A DNA stretch of 64,000 nt from contig JAEUJN010000008.1 of the NCBI GenBank assembly GCA_016794595.1, forward strand, positions 124,001 through 188,000. The letters are read 5' to 3'. The translations under genes and the position numbers were made by a program. This DNA comes from Kineosporiaceae bacterium. GTDB taxonomy: Bacteria; Actinomycetota; Actinomycetes; Actinomycetales; Kineosporiaceae. Positions 15,976 through 29,503 of this stretch are shown here, piece by piece. The first letter of the stretch is position 1; every line of letters starts with the position of its first letter. Under the pieces are notes generated by a model. It searched no databases and had not been told where the DNA came from. It saw only the letters and a list, made by a program, of their open reading frames with translations.

Positions 15976-18078
15976 ATGCGTCCCGTCACGGATCTGCAGC
16001 GAACCGTCGCCCCCTTCCGCGTGGTCGCGGAGTTCGAGGCGAGCGGTGACCAGCCCCAGGCCATCGGCGAGCTCGCCCGGCGGGTCGACGCCGGCGAGCG
16101 GGATGTCGTCCTGCTGGGGGCCACCGGGACGGGCAAGTCCGCGACCACCGCCTGGCTGATCGAGCAGGTGCAGCGCCCGACCTTGGTGATGGCCCCGAAC
16201 AAGACTCTGGCTGCCCAGCTCGCCAACGAGTTCCGTGAGCTCCTGCCGCACAACGCGGTGGAGTACTTCGTGTCCTACTACGACTACTACCAGCCCGAGG
16301 CGTACGTCCCGCAGACGGACACCTACATCGAGAAGGACTCCTCGATCAACGAAGAGGTGGAGCGGCTGCGTCACTCCGCCACGAACTCGCTGCTCACCCG
16401 GCGGGACGTGGTCGTGGTGGCCTCGGTCTCCTGCATCTACGGCCTCGGTACGCCCCAGGAGTACGTGGACCGGATGGTGCGGCTGCGGGTCGGGATGGAC
16501 GTGGAGCGGGACGACCTGCTCCGGCGCTTCGTCCAGATGCAGTACACCCGCAATGACCTGGCCTTCACCCGCGGCACCTTCCGGGTGCGCGGTGACACGG
16601 TCGAGATCATCCCGGTCTACGAGGAGCTCGCGATCCGGATCGAGCTGTTCGGCGACGAGGTCGATCGGATCTACACCCTCCACCCGATGACGGGCGAGGT
16701 GATCCGGGAGGAGTCCGAGATGTACGTCTTCCCGGCGACCCATTACGTCGCCGGCCCCGAGCGGATGGAACGCGCCCTGACCGGGATCGAGAAGGAACTC
16801 GCCGATCGGCTCGAGGAACTCGGCCGGCAGGGCAAGTTGCTGGAGGCGCAGCGACTGCGCCTGCGCACGGAGCACGACATCGAGATGATGCGCCAGGTCG
16901 GTTCCTGTGCCGGGATCGAGAACTACTCCCGGCACATCGACGGCCGGGAACAGGGGAGCGCCCCCAACACCCTGCTGGACTACTTCCCGGAGGACTTCCT
17001 GCTGGTGATCGACGAGTCGCATGTGACCGTGCCGCAGATCGGGGCCATGTTCGAGGGCGACATGTCCCGCAAGCGGACCCTGGTCGATCACGGGTTCCGG
17101 CTGCCCAGCGCGATGGACAACCGCCCCCTGAAGTGGGAGGAGTTCCTCGATCGGATCGGTCAGACGGTCTACCTCTCGGCCACTCCGGGCGACTACGAGT
17201 TGGCCAGGGCCACCGGTGTCGTCGAGCAGATCATCCGCCCCACCGGGCTGGTCGACCCCCGCGTGGTGGTGAAGCCCACCCGGGGTCAGATCGACGATCT
17301 GTTGGGCGAGATCCGAGCCCGCGCCGAACGCGACGAGCGGATCCTGGTCACCACTCTGACCAAGAAGATGGCCGAGGACCTCACCGACTACCTCCTGGAA
17401 CAGGGCGTGAGGGTGCGCTACCTGCACTCCGAGGTCGACACCCTCCGCCGGGTCGAACTCCTGCGGGAGCTCCGGCAGGGGGACTACGACGTCCTGGTCG
17501 GGATCAACCTGCTCCGAGAGGGCCTCGACCTGCCGGAGGTCTCCCTGGTGAGCATCCTGGACGCCGACAAGGAGGGGTTCCTGCGTTCGTCGAAGTCGCT
17601 GATCCAGACCATCGGTCGCGCGGCTCGCAATGTCTCCGGCGAGGTGCACATGTACGCCGACACGGTGACCCCGTCGATGGCCCAGGCCATCGAGGAGACC
17701 AACCGGCGCCGGGAACGGCAAATCGCCTACAACACCGAGCGCGGGGTCGACCCCGCACCGCTGCGCAAGCGGATCGCCGACATCACCGACCTCATCGCCC
17801 GCGAGGAGCAGGACACCGCGGATCTCATCGGTGCCGGTCGGCAACGCAGCCGAGGCAAGGCCCCCGTCCCCGGCATGGGTGCGAGCCGTTCCGCCGGAGG
17901 ACACGCCGCCGACCTGCGGGCCCTGCCGGCCACCGACCTGGCCGACCTGATCCAGCAGTTGACCGATCAGATGCGGGCCGCGGCTGCCGAGCTGCAGTTC
18001 GAGCTGGCCGCCCGGCTGCGCGACGAGATCGCCGAACTCAAGAAGGAGTTGCGCGGGATGCGGGCCGCGGGCGCCTGA
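15976..18078 (+). CDS. uvrB: Excinuclease ABC subunit UvrB
   Basis: Damage-verifying helicase-like subunit of nucleotide excision repair, 700 aa. Visible are Walker [10 protein letters not shown] near residue 45, the beta-hairpin region [12 protein letters not shown] used to clamp the lesion strand, helicase motifs including [10 protein letters not shown] and QTIGRAARN, and a C-terminal UVR coiled coil ([19 protein letters not shown]) that binds UvrC. ATG 15976 matches the conserved family start MRPVTDL and has TACCGT 7 nt upstream; an in-frame start at 15925 is less likely. A hairpin terminator follows. Confidence 0.97.
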   Translation: MRPVTDLQRTVAPFRVVAEFEASGDQPQAIGELARRVDAGERDVVLLGATGTGKSATTAWLIEQVQRPTLVMAPNKTLAAQLANEFRELLPHNAVEYFVSYYDYYQPEAYVPQTDTYIEKDSSINEEVERLRHSATNSLLTRRDVVVVASVSCIYGLGTPQEYVDRMVRLRVGMDVERDDLLRRFVQMQYTRNDLAFTRGTFRVRGDTVEIIPVYEELAIRIELFGDEVDRIYTLHPMTGEVIREESEMYVFPATHYVAGPERMERALTGIEKELADRLEELGRQGKLLEAQRLRLRTEHDIEMMRQVGSCAGIENYSRHIDGREQGSAPNTLLDYFPEDFLLVIDESHVTVPQIGAMFEGDMSRKRTLVDHGFRLPSAMDNRPLKWEEFLDRIGQTVYLSATPGDYELARATGVVEQIIRPTGLVDPRVVVKPTRGQIDDLLGEIRARAERDERILVTTLTKKMAEDLTDYLLEQGVRVRYLHSEVDTLRRVELLRELRQGDYDVLVGINLLREGLDLPEVSLVSILDADKEGFLRSSKSLIQTIGRAARNVSGEVHMYADTVTPSMAQAIEETNRRRERQIAYNTERGVDPAPLRKRIADITDLIAREEQDTADLIGAGRQRSRGKAPVPGMGASRSAGGHAADLRALPATDLADLIQQLTDQMRAAAAELQFELAARLRDEIAELKKELRGMRAAGA

Positions 18079-18100
18079 CCCGGGGTCGGACCGGGGCGGA

Positions 18101-18126
18101 CCGGGCTGGCCGCGTGAGCAGCCCGG
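18101..18126 (+). terminator. Hairpin downstream of uvrB
   Basis: CCGGGCTG (18101-18108) and CAGCCCGG (18119-18126) form an 8-bp stem with a 10-base loop and no U-tract. It precedes the terC -10 element and probably separates the two units. Confidence 0.5.
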
Positions 18127-18139
18127 CGTCCGCACCGGT

Positions 18140-18145
18140 TAGGCT
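18140..18145 (+). promoter_or_regulatory. -10 element of terC
   Basis: TAGGCT predicts a start near 18152 and a short leader of about 27 nt containing the ribosome site GGAGGAG (18168-18174). The leader is far too short to hold the yybP-ykoY manganese riboswitch often found before terC genes. Confidence 0.5.
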
Positions 18146-18178
18146 CGGAACCCCGTCCAGGTCGCCCGGAGGAGTCGC

Positions 18179-19168
18179 GTGCAGCTGTCCAAGTGGTTCG
18201 AGGTGGCGACGTTCGCGACCCTGATCCTGCTGCTGGTGGTGGACCTGATCCTGGTTGCCCGGGACGCCAGGGTGCCGACCATGCGCGAGTGCACGGCCTG
18301 GGTGGGGTTCTACGTCAGCCTCGCCCTGGTCTTCGCGGTGATCCTCCTGGTGGTGGGGGGCACCGAGCCCGCTGGGCAGTTCGTCGCCGGCTGGCTCACC
18401 GAGTACAGCCTCTCGGTCGACAACCTGTTCGTCTTCGTCGTGATCATGAGCAAGTTCTCGGTCCCACGCCATCATCAGCAGGAGGTCCTGATGGTGGGGA
18501 TCATCCTGTCCCTGGTCCTGCGGGGAGGGTTCATCCTCATCGGGGCGGCGGCGATCGAACGGTTCAGCTGGGTGTTCTACCTGTTCGGGGCCTTCCTGAT
18601 CTACACCGCGATCCAGCTGGCCCGCCAGGGGGAGACCGAGGAGAGCGACTTCGAGGAGAACATCCTCATCCGCAAGGCCCGCCGGATCCTGCCCATCGCG
18701 CCCACCTACGAGGGGCGCAAGCTGATCATCCGGTACGGCGGCACCCGGGCCCTGACCCCCATGGTGCTGGTGTTCCTGGCCATTGCGACCACCGACCTGC
18801 TGTTCGCGCTGGACTCGATCCCGGCCATCTTCGGCCTGACCCAGGATCCGTTCATCGTCTATACCGCGACCATCTTCGCCCTGATGGGCCTGCGGCAGCT
18901 GTACTTCCTGCTGGGAGGGTTGCTCGACCGACTCATCTACCTGTCGATCGGGCTGGCGATCGTGCTCGGTTTCATCGGGGTGAAACTGGTGCTGGAGGCT
19001 CTGCACCTGAACGACGTCGGCTGGATCAACGGTGGCCAACCGATCAGCTGGGCACCGGAGATCCCGATCTGGGTGTCGTTGAGCGTGATCGTCGTCGTCC
19101 TGGCGATCACCACGGTGGCCAGTCTCTGGCGCAGCGAGTCACGCAAGGGCAACCAGAGCGGCGCCTGA
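18179..19168 (+). CDS. TerC/Alx family integral membrane protein
   Basis: A 329-aa protein with about eight membrane spans, TerC family, implicated in manganese homeostasis or metalation of exported proteins and named from tellurium resistance. The acidic intramembrane motifs YSLSVDNLFVFVVI near residue 80 and TTDLLFALDSIPAIFG near residue 205 are both present and are the family's metal-associated signatures. A GTG start lies 5 bases after GGAGGAG. In M. tuberculosis the same interval between uvrB and uvrA holds a different exporter. It ends 5 bp from the convergent hydrolase gene. Confidence 0.9.
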   Translation: MQLSKWFEVATFATLILLLVVDLILVARDARVPTMRECTAWVGFYVSLALVFAVILLVVGGTEPAGQFVAGWLTEYSLSVDNLFVFVVIMSKFSVPRHHQQEVLMVGIILSLVLRGGFILIGAAAIERFSWVFYLFGAFLIYTAIQLARQGETEESDFEENILIRKARRILPIAPTYEGRKLIIRYGGTRALTPMVLVFLAIATTDLLFALDSIPAIFGLTQDPFIVYTATIFALMGLRQLYFLLGGLLDRLIYLSIGLAIVLGFIGVKLVLEALHLNDVGWINGGQPISWAPEIPIWVSLSVIVVVLAITTVASLWRSESRKGNQSGA

Positions 19169-19173
19169 GAGGA

Positions 19174-19860
19174 TCACCAGCCGCGGGCCCACCACTGCGG
19201 CAGCGAGCCACGTTCGGCGCCCAAAGTGGTGTCGTCCCCGTGGCCCGGGTAAACCCAGGTGTCGTCCGGCAGGGTGCCGAACACCCGGCGCTCGAGATCG
19301 GTCATCAGAGAACGGAAGTCCGCGGGGTCGGTGGTCTTGCCCGGCCCCCCGGGAAACAGGCTGTCACCGGTGAACAGGTGCCGACTGCCGTCACCGGCCC
19401 GCAGCAGGACGGCGATCGAACCGGGGGTGTGCCCCCGCAGGGCGATCACGTCCAGGCTCAGCTCACCCACCCCCAGGGTGTCACCGTGCCGGGCGACCTG
19501 ATGCGGGGCGAGCGGCAGGGCCTCGGCGTCGTCCACGCCGCCGAGGGTCCACGCACTCGTGGCCGCCGCCACCTCGGCCAGGGCCCGATGGTGGTCCCAG
19601 TGCCGGTGCGTGGTCAGCACCTGCAGGCCGCGGCTGCCCCGTTCGCTGCCCTGCGCCACCAGGGCGAGCAGGTCTGCGGCGTTGTCGGCGGCGTCGATCA
19701 GCAGCTGATACCCGGTGGCGCGGCAGGTGATCAGGTACGCGTTGTTGTCCTGCTCGGAGACACTCGCCTTGCGGATGACCACGTCGTCCAATTGTCGGAC
19801 TGCGCTCGGGCCCCCGGGCTCGACGTGTCCGGTGTACCCCACGGTTCCTGGCTGCGCCAT
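19174..19860 (-). CDS. Glyoxalase II-like metallo-beta-lactamase fold hydrolase
   Basis: A 228-aa MBL-fold hydrolase. The metal motif THRHWDHHRAL (HxHxDH) is near residue 85, with further ligands in RGHTPGS near 145, GDSLFPGG near 165 and VYPGHGDDT near 205. This set matches hydroxyacylglutathione hydrolase-like proteins (Rv1637c occupies the same place between uvrB and uvrA). The likely reaction is hydrolysis of a thioester or similar small substrate; in actinobacteria, which use mycothiol, the true substrate is uncertain. ATG 19860 follows GGGAGG by 4 bases. Confidence 0.87.
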   Translation of the reverse strand: MAQPGTVGYTGHVEPGGPSAVRQLDDVVIRKASVSEQDNNAYLITCRATGYQLLIDAADNAADLLALVAQGSERGSRGLQVLTTHRHWDHHRALAEVAAATSAWTLGGVDDAEALPLAPHQVARHGDTLGVGELSLDVIALRGHTPGSIAVLLRAGDGSRHLFTGDSLFPGGPGKTTDPADFRSLMTDLERRVFGTLPDDTWVYPGHGDDTTLGAERGSLPQWWARGW

Positions 19861-19932
19861 CGGTCCTCCCGGGCTCGGTCGCTGAGACCAGCCTCGCAGG
19901 CCGGGCCGCCCCCTGCCATGGATGGACCGGGG

Positions 19933-19938
19933 TAACCT
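19933..19938 (+). promoter_or_regulatory. -10 element for the leaderless membrane-protein gene of the copper module
   Basis: TAACCT ends 7 nt before GTG 19946; no ribosome site is visible. Confidence 0.45.
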
Positions 19939-19945
19939 CAGCCCC

Positions 19946-20518
19946 GTGGTGCGGTTCGGACGAACAGTGGCGATCTCGGTGATCGGGCTCGCACTGTCGG
20001 CGATCGCGCACTGCCTGGTCACCGGGGTCACTCCCACCGGCCTGGTCAGCGCTGTACCTGCGGATTCGCGCGGATTGCTGGCGCTGATCTGCCTGGCAGG
20101 CCTGCTTCCCCTGGGCTGGCGACGCCGATCACGTGGCGCGGTGATCGGGACCTTGACCCTCATGCAACTCGGCCAGCACCTGGTGTTCACCCAGGCGTTG
20201 GGAGCACACGTCGGGTCGGCTGCCGAACACGGACACGTCGCCGAGTCAGCCGCCACCGGCCATCCTGGTGGCGGTGCGATGTTCACCGCCCACCTGGCGG
20301 CCGCAGGCCTCACGGCACTGATCGCCGAACGAGGCGAGGACCTGCTCCGGCTCCTCGTGCACTGGCTGCGCTGGCTCAGCCCGGTCAGGCTGCACTCGGC
20401 CGCCGTGGTGACCGGGACCGGCCGACCGATCCCGACCGGGGCGAGTGGGCCTCGGCGGCGCACGGAGATCCTCCTCGGTGGGGTGGGGTTGCGCGGCCCC
20501 CCGCCGGTCGCCATCTGA
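19946..20518 (+). CDS. Histidine-containing membrane protein of the copper/DyP module
   Basis: A 190-aa protein not matched to a named family. It has about four hydrophobic segments (8-33, 42-58, 64-86, 112-130). Between segments three and four is a His-rich loop (HVGSAAEHGHVAESAATGH; His 88, 95, 97, 106). Other His lie in or next to membrane segments (22, 78, 116), a pattern suggesting metal binding. The Arg-rich C-terminal 45 residues are probably cytoplasmic. It directly precedes a PCuAC copper chaperone and a DyP peroxidase gene, so a role in copper handling is inferred from context. GTG 19946 is chosen because of the -10 hexamer 7 nt upstream; another GTG follows at once. Confidence 0.6.
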   Translation: MVRFGRTVAISVIGLALSAIAHCLVTGVTPTGLVSAVPADSRGLLALICLAGLLPLGWRRRSRGAVIGTLTLMQLGQHLVFTQALGAHVGSAAEHGHVAESAATGHPGGGAMFTAHLAAAGLTALIAERGEDLLRLLVHWLRWLSPVRLHSAAVVTGTGRPIPTGASGPRRRTEILLGGVGLRGPPPVAI

Positions 20519-20617
20519 TGCGACCTGCCACCAGTTCGGTGGCCCCCGTTCCGTCGATCGCACCCTGAAGGGTGCGCCAGTTGGCGTGCGTCAGCACGCC
20601 GGAGGAGAAATCTCACG

Positions 20618-21205
20618 ATGAGTGTTCCCGCACGCCGTCCGGTCTCGATTGCCGGACTCGTCCTGGCCCTGGCCGTCGGCCCCGCCGTCCTGACCGGCTG
20701 TGGCTCCGACACCTCGAGCACGGCCACTGCCACCGGCTCCATCGCCCCCACCGGTGCGGTGAGCGCCGCCACCTCGACCCTCACCCTGGCCGACGGCTGG
20801 GTGAAGGCCGTGGACACCGGGATGACCGGCATGTTCGGCACCCTTCGCAACACCGGCACCACGCCGGTCACCGTGGTCGGTGGCACCAGTGATGTCGCCG
20901 GCATGATCGAGACCCACGAGGTCGTGATGGTCGACGGCGAGATGAAGATGCAGCCCAAGGCCGGCGGCTTCGTCATCCCCGCCGGCGGGACACACGAGCT
21001 CGCCCCCGGCCACGACCACATCATGTTGATGGGCCTGAAGAAGCCCGTGAAGGCCGGCGACCAGGTGAGTGTCACGCTGAAGCTCGGCGACGGGTCCACC
21101 GTCACCGTGAGCGGGCTCGGCAAGCCGTTCACCGCCGGGAACGAGAGCTACCAGCCCTCGCCCGGGATGTCGATGGCCCCCAGCTCGAGCATGTCCGGAA
21201 TGTAG
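20618..21205 (+). CDS. PCuAC-type copper chaperone lipoprotein
   Basis: Extracytoplasmic Cu(I) chaperone of the PCuAC (DUF461) family, 195 aa. Lipobox LTGC with Cys28 anchors it outside the membrane. The copper motif is clear: His100, Met111 (ten residues between), His134 and Met136, close to the family pattern H-x10-M-x21-H-x-M. A Met/Ser-rich tail (PGMSMAPSSSMSGM) could bind further copper. The ribosome site GGAGGAG lies about 11 bases before ATG 20618. The related Streptomyces protein ECuC is encoded near the DyP peroxidase DtpA, matching the gene order here. It may deliver copper to cytochrome oxidase or another cuproenzyme. Confidence 0.87.
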   Translation: MSVPARRPVSIAGLVLALAVGPAVLTGCGSDTSSTATATGSIAPTGAVSAATSTLTLADGWVKAVDTGMTGMFGTLRNTGTTPVTVVGGTSDVAGMIETHEVVMVDGEMKMQPKAGGFVIPAGGTHELAPGHDHIMLMGLKKPVKAGDQVSVTLKLGDGSTVTVSGLGKPFTAGNESYQPSPGMSMAPSSSMSGM

Positions 21206-21212
21206 GAAGGTC

Positions 21213-22448
21213 ATGAACCACCTCACCCGTCGTGGGTTGATCACTGGCTCCTCGGCTGCCCTGGCGGGAGGTGCGGTTGCCGCGGCCCTCGGGGTCGCGG
21301 CAACCGCCCCCGGGCGGACGGCAGCCGCCGATCTGGCCGACGGCCGGACCGATGGCCCCGCGTCCCCCGCCACCCCGGCCCTGGCCGTGGAGCCGTTCCA
21401 CGGCGTCCACCAGGCGGGGATCGACACCCCGCACCAGTCGTTCGGTGCCTTCATCGGGCTCGACCTCGCCGACGGCACCACCCGCCCGGACGTCGTCCGC
21501 CTGTTGCGCCTGCTCACCGATGACGCCGAACGACTGACTCAGGGGCGGCCGGCTCTGGGTGACACCGAACCCGAGCTCGCCACCCGCCCGGCCTCCCTGA
21601 CCATCACGGTGGGGTTCGGCCATCGCTTCTTCGACATCACCGGGACCGCGGCCCGCCGTCCCGCCGGGGTGCGGCCGTTGCCCGCATTTGCCGGGGACAA
21701 GCTGCAGGCCCGCTGGGGCCAGAGCGACGTCGTGGTCCAGGTCTGCACCGACGACGTCACCACTCTGGCGCACACCCAACGCATGCTGATCAAGGACATG
21801 CGCCCCTTCGGCTCTCTGCCCTGGGTGCAACGGGGTTTCGCCTCGCCGGGCGCCACCCCCAAGGGCACGGCGCGCAACCTGATGGGTCAGGTCGACGGGA
21901 CCGTCAACCCCGAGCCGGGAACCGACGTGTTCGACCGCGCGATCTGGGCCACGGACCCCGGGTGGTTCGCGGGGGGAACCGTGCTGGTGCTCCGGCGGGT
22001 GGCCATGATCATGGAGACCTGGGATGCCTTCGATCGCGATGGCAAGGAGCAGGTGATCGGACGCCGCCTCGACACCGGCGCCCCCCTGACCGGGACCCGG
22101 GAGGAGGACATCCCCGATCTGGAAGCCCTCGACAGCCTCGGCTTCCCGGTGATCGAACCGAATGCGCACATCCGGTTGGCCAAGGCACGCACGGAGGCAG
22201 AGGTGCTGCTGCGCCGGCCGTTCAGCTTCGACGACGGGGTGGACGCCGCAGGAACGCCCGACGTGGGTCTGCTGTTCGCCGCCTTCACCGTGGACCCCGA
22301 TCGATCCTTCGTGCCGATCCAGCGCCGACTCGCCGAGAACGACCTGCTCAACACCTGGGTCACCCACATCGGCTCGGGGGTCTGGGCCGTCCCTCCGGGA
22401 GTGGCCCCGGGGGAGTTCATCGGCCAGGGGCTGTTGGCGGAGGACTGA
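21213..22448 (+). CDS. Tat-exported DyP-type heme peroxidase
   Basis: Dye-decolorizing peroxidase of the EfeB/DtpA type, 411 aa, exported folded. The signal [19 protein letters not shown] carries the twin-arginine motif. The family motif GQVDG (GxxDG) is near residue 227 with its distal Asp, and [10 protein letters not shown] near residue 315 contains the probable proximal heme His. It starts 7 bases after the copper chaperone stop, with GGAAGG as ribosome site, so the two are co-transcribed. In Streptomyces a DyP paired with copper chaperones is needed for maturation of a copper oxidase. No such oxidase or Sco gene is seen in this window. Confidence 0.9.
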   Translation: MNHLTRRGLITGSSAALAGGAVAAALGVAATAPGRTAAADLADGRTDGPASPATPALAVEPFHGVHQAGIDTPHQSFGAFIGLDLADGTTRPDVVRLLRLLTDDAERLTQGRPALGDTEPELATRPASLTITVGFGHRFFDITGTAARRPAGVRPLPAFAGDKLQARWGQSDVVVQVCTDDVTTLAHTQRMLIKDMRPFGSLPWVQRGFASPGATPKGTARNLMGQVDGTVNPEPGTDVFDRAIWATDPGWFAGGTVLVLRRVAMIMETWDAFDRDGKEQVIGRRLDTGAPLTGTREEDIPDLEALDSLGFPVIEPNAHIRLAKARTEAEVLLRRPFSFDDGVDAAGTPDVGLLFAAFTVDPDRSFVPIQRRLAENDLLNTWVTHIGSGVWAVPPGVAPGEFIGQGLLAED

Positions 22449-22530
22449 TCGGCGGACTGACCGGCCGTGGGGCCGGCGTACTCGACCCCGGTCCCACCTG
22501 CTCGGCTGCGGGATTGTCGGTGGCCCGACC

Positions 22531-22536
22531 TAGCAT
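22531..22536 (+). promoter_or_regulatory. -10 element for leaderless uvrA
   Basis: TAGCAT ends 7 nt before GTG 22544, with no ribosome site between. An SOS box was looked for by eye in 22449-22543 and not found. Confidence 0.5.
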
Positions 22537-22543
22537 TCATTCC

Positions 22544-25537
<2,994 letters not shown>

Positions 25538-25546
25538 GTTCGGACC

Positions 25547-27562
25547 GTGGCCGACCCGGCGACCTACCGACCTCGACCCGGCGAGATCCCGGAAACCCCT
25601 GGGGTGTACCGGTTCCGGGACGACCACGGCCGAGTGGTCTACGTCGGCAAGGCCAAGAGCCTCCGCCAGCGGTTGACCTCGTATTTCGCCGACCCCGCCT
25701 CGCTGCACCCGCGCACCCAGTCGATGGTGTTCACCGCCGCCTCGGTGGAGTGGACCGTCGTGGCCACCGAGGTGGAGGCCCTCCAGCTCGAGTACGCCTG
25801 GATCAAGGAGTTCGACCCCCGGTTCAACGTCAAGTACCGCGATGACAAGTCCTACCCCTACCTCGCGGTCACCATGGGGGAGGAGTTCCCGCGGGTGCAG
25901 GTGATGCGGGGTGCCAAGCGCAAGGGAACCCGCTACTTCGGTCCCTACGCCCATGCCTGGGCGATCCGGGAGACCGTCGATCTGCTGCTGCGGGTCTTTC
26001 CCGTCCGCACGTGCAGCAACGGGGTGTTCAAGCGGGCGGGGCAGGTGGGTCGCCCCTGTCTGCTCGGATACATCGGCAAGTGCTCGGCGCCGTGCGTCGG
26101 GACCATCGACGCCCAGGGGCACCGCGAGCTCGCCGAGGATTTCTGCGACTTCATGTCCGGGCAGACCCAGCGGTTCCTGCGCCGGATCGAGCAGGACATG
26201 CACCAGGCTGCCGGCTCGCTCGAGTTCGAGCGGGCAGCCCGGCTGCGCGACGACGCCACCGCCCTGCGCCGGGCACTCGAGCGCAACGCCGTGGTCCTGC
26301 CCGACGGCACCGACGCGGATGTGTTCGCCCTGGCCGAGGACGATCTCGAGGCCGCCGTCCAGGTCTTCCACGTGCGCGACGGCCGGGTCCGTGGGCAACG
26401 CGGGTGGGTGGTGGAGAAGGTCGAGGACGTGACCACGGCCGAGCTCGTCGAGCACCTGCTGCAACAGGTCTACGGGGACGTGGTCAGCGATCTCGAGGCC
26501 ACCGCCGGACCCGGGAACAGCCGCTCGGGCACCGGATCGGCCGTGCCCCGCGAGGTGCTGGTGCCCGTCGAGCCGGCCCAACTCGAACAGCTCGAGTCCT
26601 GGCTGTGCCGGGTCCGGGGAGCCCGGGTGCGGATCAGGACCCCCCAGCGGGGGGACAAGCGGGCCCTGATGGACACCGTCGCGCGCAACGCCACGGCCGC
26701 CCTCACCCTGCACAAGACCCGACGTGCCGGTGACCTGACCACCCGCAGTGTCGCCCTGCAGGAGCTCCAGGAGGCCCTCCAGCTGGACCAGGCCCCGCTG
26801 CGGATCGAGTGCTACGACGTCTCCACGATTCAGGGAAGCCACGTGGTCGCCTCGATGGTGGTCTTCGAGGACGGACTGCCGCGGACCTCCGAGTACCGCC
26901 GGTTCACCCTGCGGGAGGGAACCGACGATCTCACCTCGATCCACGAGGTGATCACCCGCAGGTTCCGCCGACATCTCGAGGACCAGGCGTACCTCTCCGG
27001 CACCCCCGACCTCGCCGTGCCCGACCCCGCCGAGTCCGGGGAACCCCCGGGGCGGCGCAGGCGGTTCGCCTACCCCCCGCAACTGGTGGTCGTCGACGGC
27101 GGCCAGCCGCAGGTGGCCGCGGCCGCGCGGGCCCTGACCGAGCTCGGCATCGACGACGTCGCCTTCTGCGGGCTGGCCAAGCGGCTGGAGGAGGTCTGGC
27201 TGCCCGAGCAGGACCTCCCCGTCGTGCTCCCGCGCAGTAGCCAGGGACTGTTCCTGCTGCAGCGACTGCGCGACGAGGCTCACCGGTTCGCCATCACCCA
27301 TCACCGCCAGCGCCGCAGCCGCGCGATGACGGCGAGCGAACTGGACGCCGTCCCCGGGCTCGGTCCGGTGCGCCGCAAGGCACTGCTGGCCGCGTTCGGC
27401 TCGGTCAAGCGTTTGCGGGAGGCGGATCTCCAGCAGATCGCATCGGTCCCGGGCATCGGCCCGTCCGTGGCAGCATCGGTGATCGAGGCTCTCGGGGCGG
27501 GCCGTGCCGAGCCGGCGTCGATGCCGGCCTTCGACGCAGCGACGGGAGAAGTGCTCGAGTGA
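25547..27562 (+). CDS. uvrC: Excinuclease ABC subunit UvrC
   Basis: Dual-incision nuclease of nucleotide excision repair, 671 aa. The N-terminal GIY-YIG domain (GVYRFRD...[13 protein letters not shown], residues 18-45) makes the 3' cut. A UVR motif near residue 225 binds UvrB. The RNase H-like domain ([23 protein letters not shown] near 420) makes the 5' cut. Tandem helix-hairpin-helices ([25 protein letters not shown]) end the protein. It includes the Cys-rich segment typical of UvrC ([10 protein letters not shown]). Its stop overlaps the rapZ start by 4 bases. Confidence 0.97.
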   Translation: MADPATYRPRPGEIPETPGVYRFRDDHGRVVYVGKAKSLRQRLTSYFADPASLHPRTQSMVFTAASVEWTVVATEVEALQLEYAWIKEFDPRFNVKYRDDKSYPYLAVTMGEEFPRVQVMRGAKRKGTRYFGPYAHAWAIRETVDLLLRVFPVRTCSNGVFKRAGQVGRPCLLGYIGKCSAPCVGTIDAQGHRELAEDFCDFMSGQTQRFLRRIEQDMHQAAGSLEFERAARLRDDATALRRALERNAVVLPDGTDADVFALAEDDLEAAVQVFHVRDGRVRGQRGWVVEKVEDVTTAELVEHLLQQVYGDVVSDLEATAGPGNSRSGTGSAVPREVLVPVEPAQLEQLESWLCRVRGARVRIRTPQRGDKRALMDTVARNATAALTLHKTRRAGDLTTRSVALQELQEALQLDQAPLRIECYDVSTIQGSHVVASMVVFEDGLPRTSEYRRFTLREGTDDLTSIHEVITRRFRRHLEDQAYLSGTPDLAVPDPAESGEPPGRRRRFAYPPQLVVVDGGQPQVAAAARALTELGIDDVAFCGLAKRLEEVWLPEQDLPVVLPRSSQGLFLLQRLRDEAHRFAITHHRQRRSRAMTASELDAVPGLGPVRRKALLAAFGSVKRLREADLQQIASVPGIGPSVAASVIEALGAGRAEPASMPAFDAATGEVLE

Positions 27563-28434
27563 CAGCAGTGGGCGAGACCACCGAGATACTGGTCATCACC
27601 GGGATGTCGGGGGCCGGGCGGTCGACCGCCGGCAAGGTGCTGGAGGATCTCGGCTGGTACCTGGTGGACAACCTCCCGCCGGCCCTGATCTCCTCCCTGG
27701 TCGACCTGGTCAGCCAGACCGCCCCCGAGGTCGGGCATCTTGCCGTGGCGGTCGACGTCCGGGGGCGGCAGTTCTTCTCCGCGCTCCACCATGCGCTGGA
27801 ACAGCTGGCCGCGCAGGGCATCGGCCACCGGCTGCTGTTCCTGGACGCCGAGGACGCAGCCCTGGTGCGCCGTTTCGAGTCGGTCCGCCGGCCCCACCCC
27901 CTGCAAGGTGAGGGACGGCTGTTGGACGGCATCCAGCGTGAGCGGGAGCTGCTCACGGAACTGCGGGGCCGGGCCGACACGGTCATCGACACCTCCCACC
28001 TCAACGTGCACCAGTTGTCGGCCAAGGTCGCCCAGGCCTTCGGGGACGCCGGCGGGCCGGGGCTGCGCCTGACCGTGATGTCGTTCGGGTTCAAGTACGG
28101 CCTGCCGCTGGACGCCGACCACGTCGCCGACGTGCGCTTCCTGCCGAACCCGTTCTGGATTCCCGAGTTGCGCCCCCGCACCGGCCTGGACTCCCCGGTG
28201 CGCGACTACGTGCTCACCCAGGACGGGGCCAAGGAGTTCCTCGAGGGGTATGCCCAGACCCTGCAGCCGGTGCTCGCCGGCTACGTGCGGGAGAACAAGC
28301 GCTACGCGACGATCGCCATCGGCTGCACCGGCGGCAAACACCGTTCGGTGGCGATGTGCGAGGCGCTGGCGCGCATGCTCGGGGACACCGGGGTGCGGGC
28401 GACCACCGTCCACCGTGACCTGGGGCGGGAGTGA
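27559..28434 (+). CDS. rapZ: RapZ/YvcJ family nucleotide-binding protein
   Basis: P-loop protein of the YvcJ/RapZ family, 291 aa, with Walker [10 protein letters not shown] near residue 14 and the C-terminal signature [12 protein letters not shown]. coli RapZ is an RNA-binding adaptor controlling GlmZ; in Gram-positive bacteria the ortholog YvcJ binds nucleotides and its target is less clear, so the RNA adaptor role should not be assumed here. It lies in the conserved uvrC-rapZ-yvcK-whiA cluster, overlapping both neighbours by 4 bases. Confidence 0.94.
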   Translation: MTAVGETTEILVITGMSGAGRSTAGKVLEDLGWYLVDNLPPALISSLVDLVSQTAPEVGHLAVAVDVRGRQFFSALHHALEQLAAQGIGHRLLFLDAEDAALVRRFESVRRPHPLQGEGRLLDGIQRERELLTELRGRADTVIDTSHLNVHQLSAKVAQAFGDAGGPGLRLTVMSFGFKYGLPLDADHVADVRFLPNPFWIPELRPRTGLDSPVRDYVLTQDGAKEFLEGYAQTLQPVLAGYVRENKRYATIAIGCTGGKHRSVAMCEALARMLGDTGVRATTVHRDLGRE

Positions 28435-29414
28435 TCACGCCGTCAGACGCCGGGGCCGTGGTGGCCCTCGGCGGGGGGCACGGCCTTGCCGCGTCCCTGC
28501 AGGCCCTGCGCCACCTGAGTGACCGGCTGACCGCCGTGGTGACGGTCGCCGACGACGGCGGCAGCTCGGGACGGCTGCGCCGGGAATTCGGCGTGTTACC
28601 GCCCGGGGACCTGCGGATGGCACTGGCCGCGCTCTGCGAGGACGGGGAGTGGGGCCGGCTCTGGCGCGATGTGCTGCAGCACCGGTTCCACAGCTCGGGG
28701 CCGCTGGACAACCACTCGCTGGGCAACCTGCTGATCGTGGCGCTGTGGCAACGGCTCGGGGACCCGGTCGCCGGCCTCGACTGGGTCGGTCGCCTGCTGG
28801 GCGCCCGGGGCCGGGTGCTGCCGATGGCCGCCGTCCCGCTGGAGATCGAGGCCTCGGTCCGCGGTCTCGCCCCGGCGGACCCCACGGCGCTGACCGCCGT
28901 CCGCGGGCAGGTCGCCGTCGCCACCACCCCCGGGGACGTGGTCGAGGTGCACCTGGTGCCCGCCCAACCGCCGGCCTGTCCGGAGGCCGTGGCCGCTGTG
29001 TTGGACGCCGACTGGGTGGTTCTCGGACCGGGGTCCTGGTTCACCAGCGTGCTGCCGCACCTGATGGTGCCCGAGCTGGCCGCGGCGCTGCACCAGACCT
29101 CCGCCCGTCGCTGCGTGACCATGAACCTCAGCGCCCAGGCCGAGACCGACGGGCTCAGCGCCCAGGCACACCTGGAGGTGTTCGCCGAACACGCTCCGGG
29201 CCTGCGTGTCGACGTGGTGCTGGCCGACCCGTCCGCGGTCGAGGACGCCGACGCCCTGGACGGCGTGGTCCGCCGCCTGGGCGGCACGTTGGTCATGCGC
29301 CAGGTCAACCGGGGTGACGGCACCGCCCGGCACGACACCTTGCGGTTGGCGGCGGCCTACCGGGATGCCTTCGCCGGGGTGGTCGGCGACGTCGTGGGGG
29401 AGCTGGGCCGATGA
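28431..29414 (+). CDS. yvcK: YvcK/CofD-like gluconeogenesis factor
   Basis: A 327-aa protein of the CofD-like YvcK family, which binds UDP-sugars and affects cell-wall precursor allocation in Bacillus and mycobacteria (CuvA). Signature segments are [14 protein letters not shown] at the N-terminus, [17 protein letters not shown] near residue 40 and LGNLLIVAL near 100. It begins with GTG overlapping the rapZ stop. Codon 56 is the rare leucine codon TTA (28596-28598), unusual in this G+C-rich genome. whiA follows after 89 bases. Confidence 0.93.
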   Translation: MITPSDAGAVVALGGGHGLAASLQALRHLSDRLTAVVTVADDGGSSGRLRREFGVLPPGDLRMALAALCEDGEWGRLWRDVLQHRFHSSGPLDNHSLGNLLIVALWQRLGDPVAGLDWVGRLLGARGRVLPMAAVPLEIEASVRGLAPADPTALTAVRGQVAVATTPGDVVEVHLVPAQPPACPEAVAAVLDADWVVLGPGSWFTSVLPHLMVPELAAALHQTSARRCVTMNLSAQAETDGLSAQAHLEVFAEHAPGLRVDVVLADPSAVEDADALDGVVRRLGGTLVMRQVNRGDGTARHDTLRLAAAYRDAFAGVVGDVVGELGR

Positions 29415-29490
29415 TCATCGGCCGAACGGCCCAGGGGTCGGATCGTCAATTGGACCGACGGGTGCGGCCTGACCGCACCCGGGGCGATGG

Positions 29491-29496
29491 CAGGAT
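29491..29496 (+). promoter_or_regulatory. Candidate -10 element for whiA
   Basis: CAGGAT ends 7 nt before ATG 29504, the same geometry as other leaderless genes here but with C at the first position. Read-through from yvcK is also likely. Confidence 0.35.
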
Positions 29497-29503
29497 GTCT
29501 GGC

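Noticed and set aside
18079-18178. yybP-ykoY manganese riboswitch before terC
   Set aside because: The predicted leader after TAGGCT (18140-18145) is only about 27 nt and the preceding hairpin belongs to the uvrB end.
22449-22543. LexA/SOS box upstream of uvrA
   Set aside because: No GAAC-N4-GTTC-like mycobacterial/Gram-positive SOS palindrome could be found by eye.
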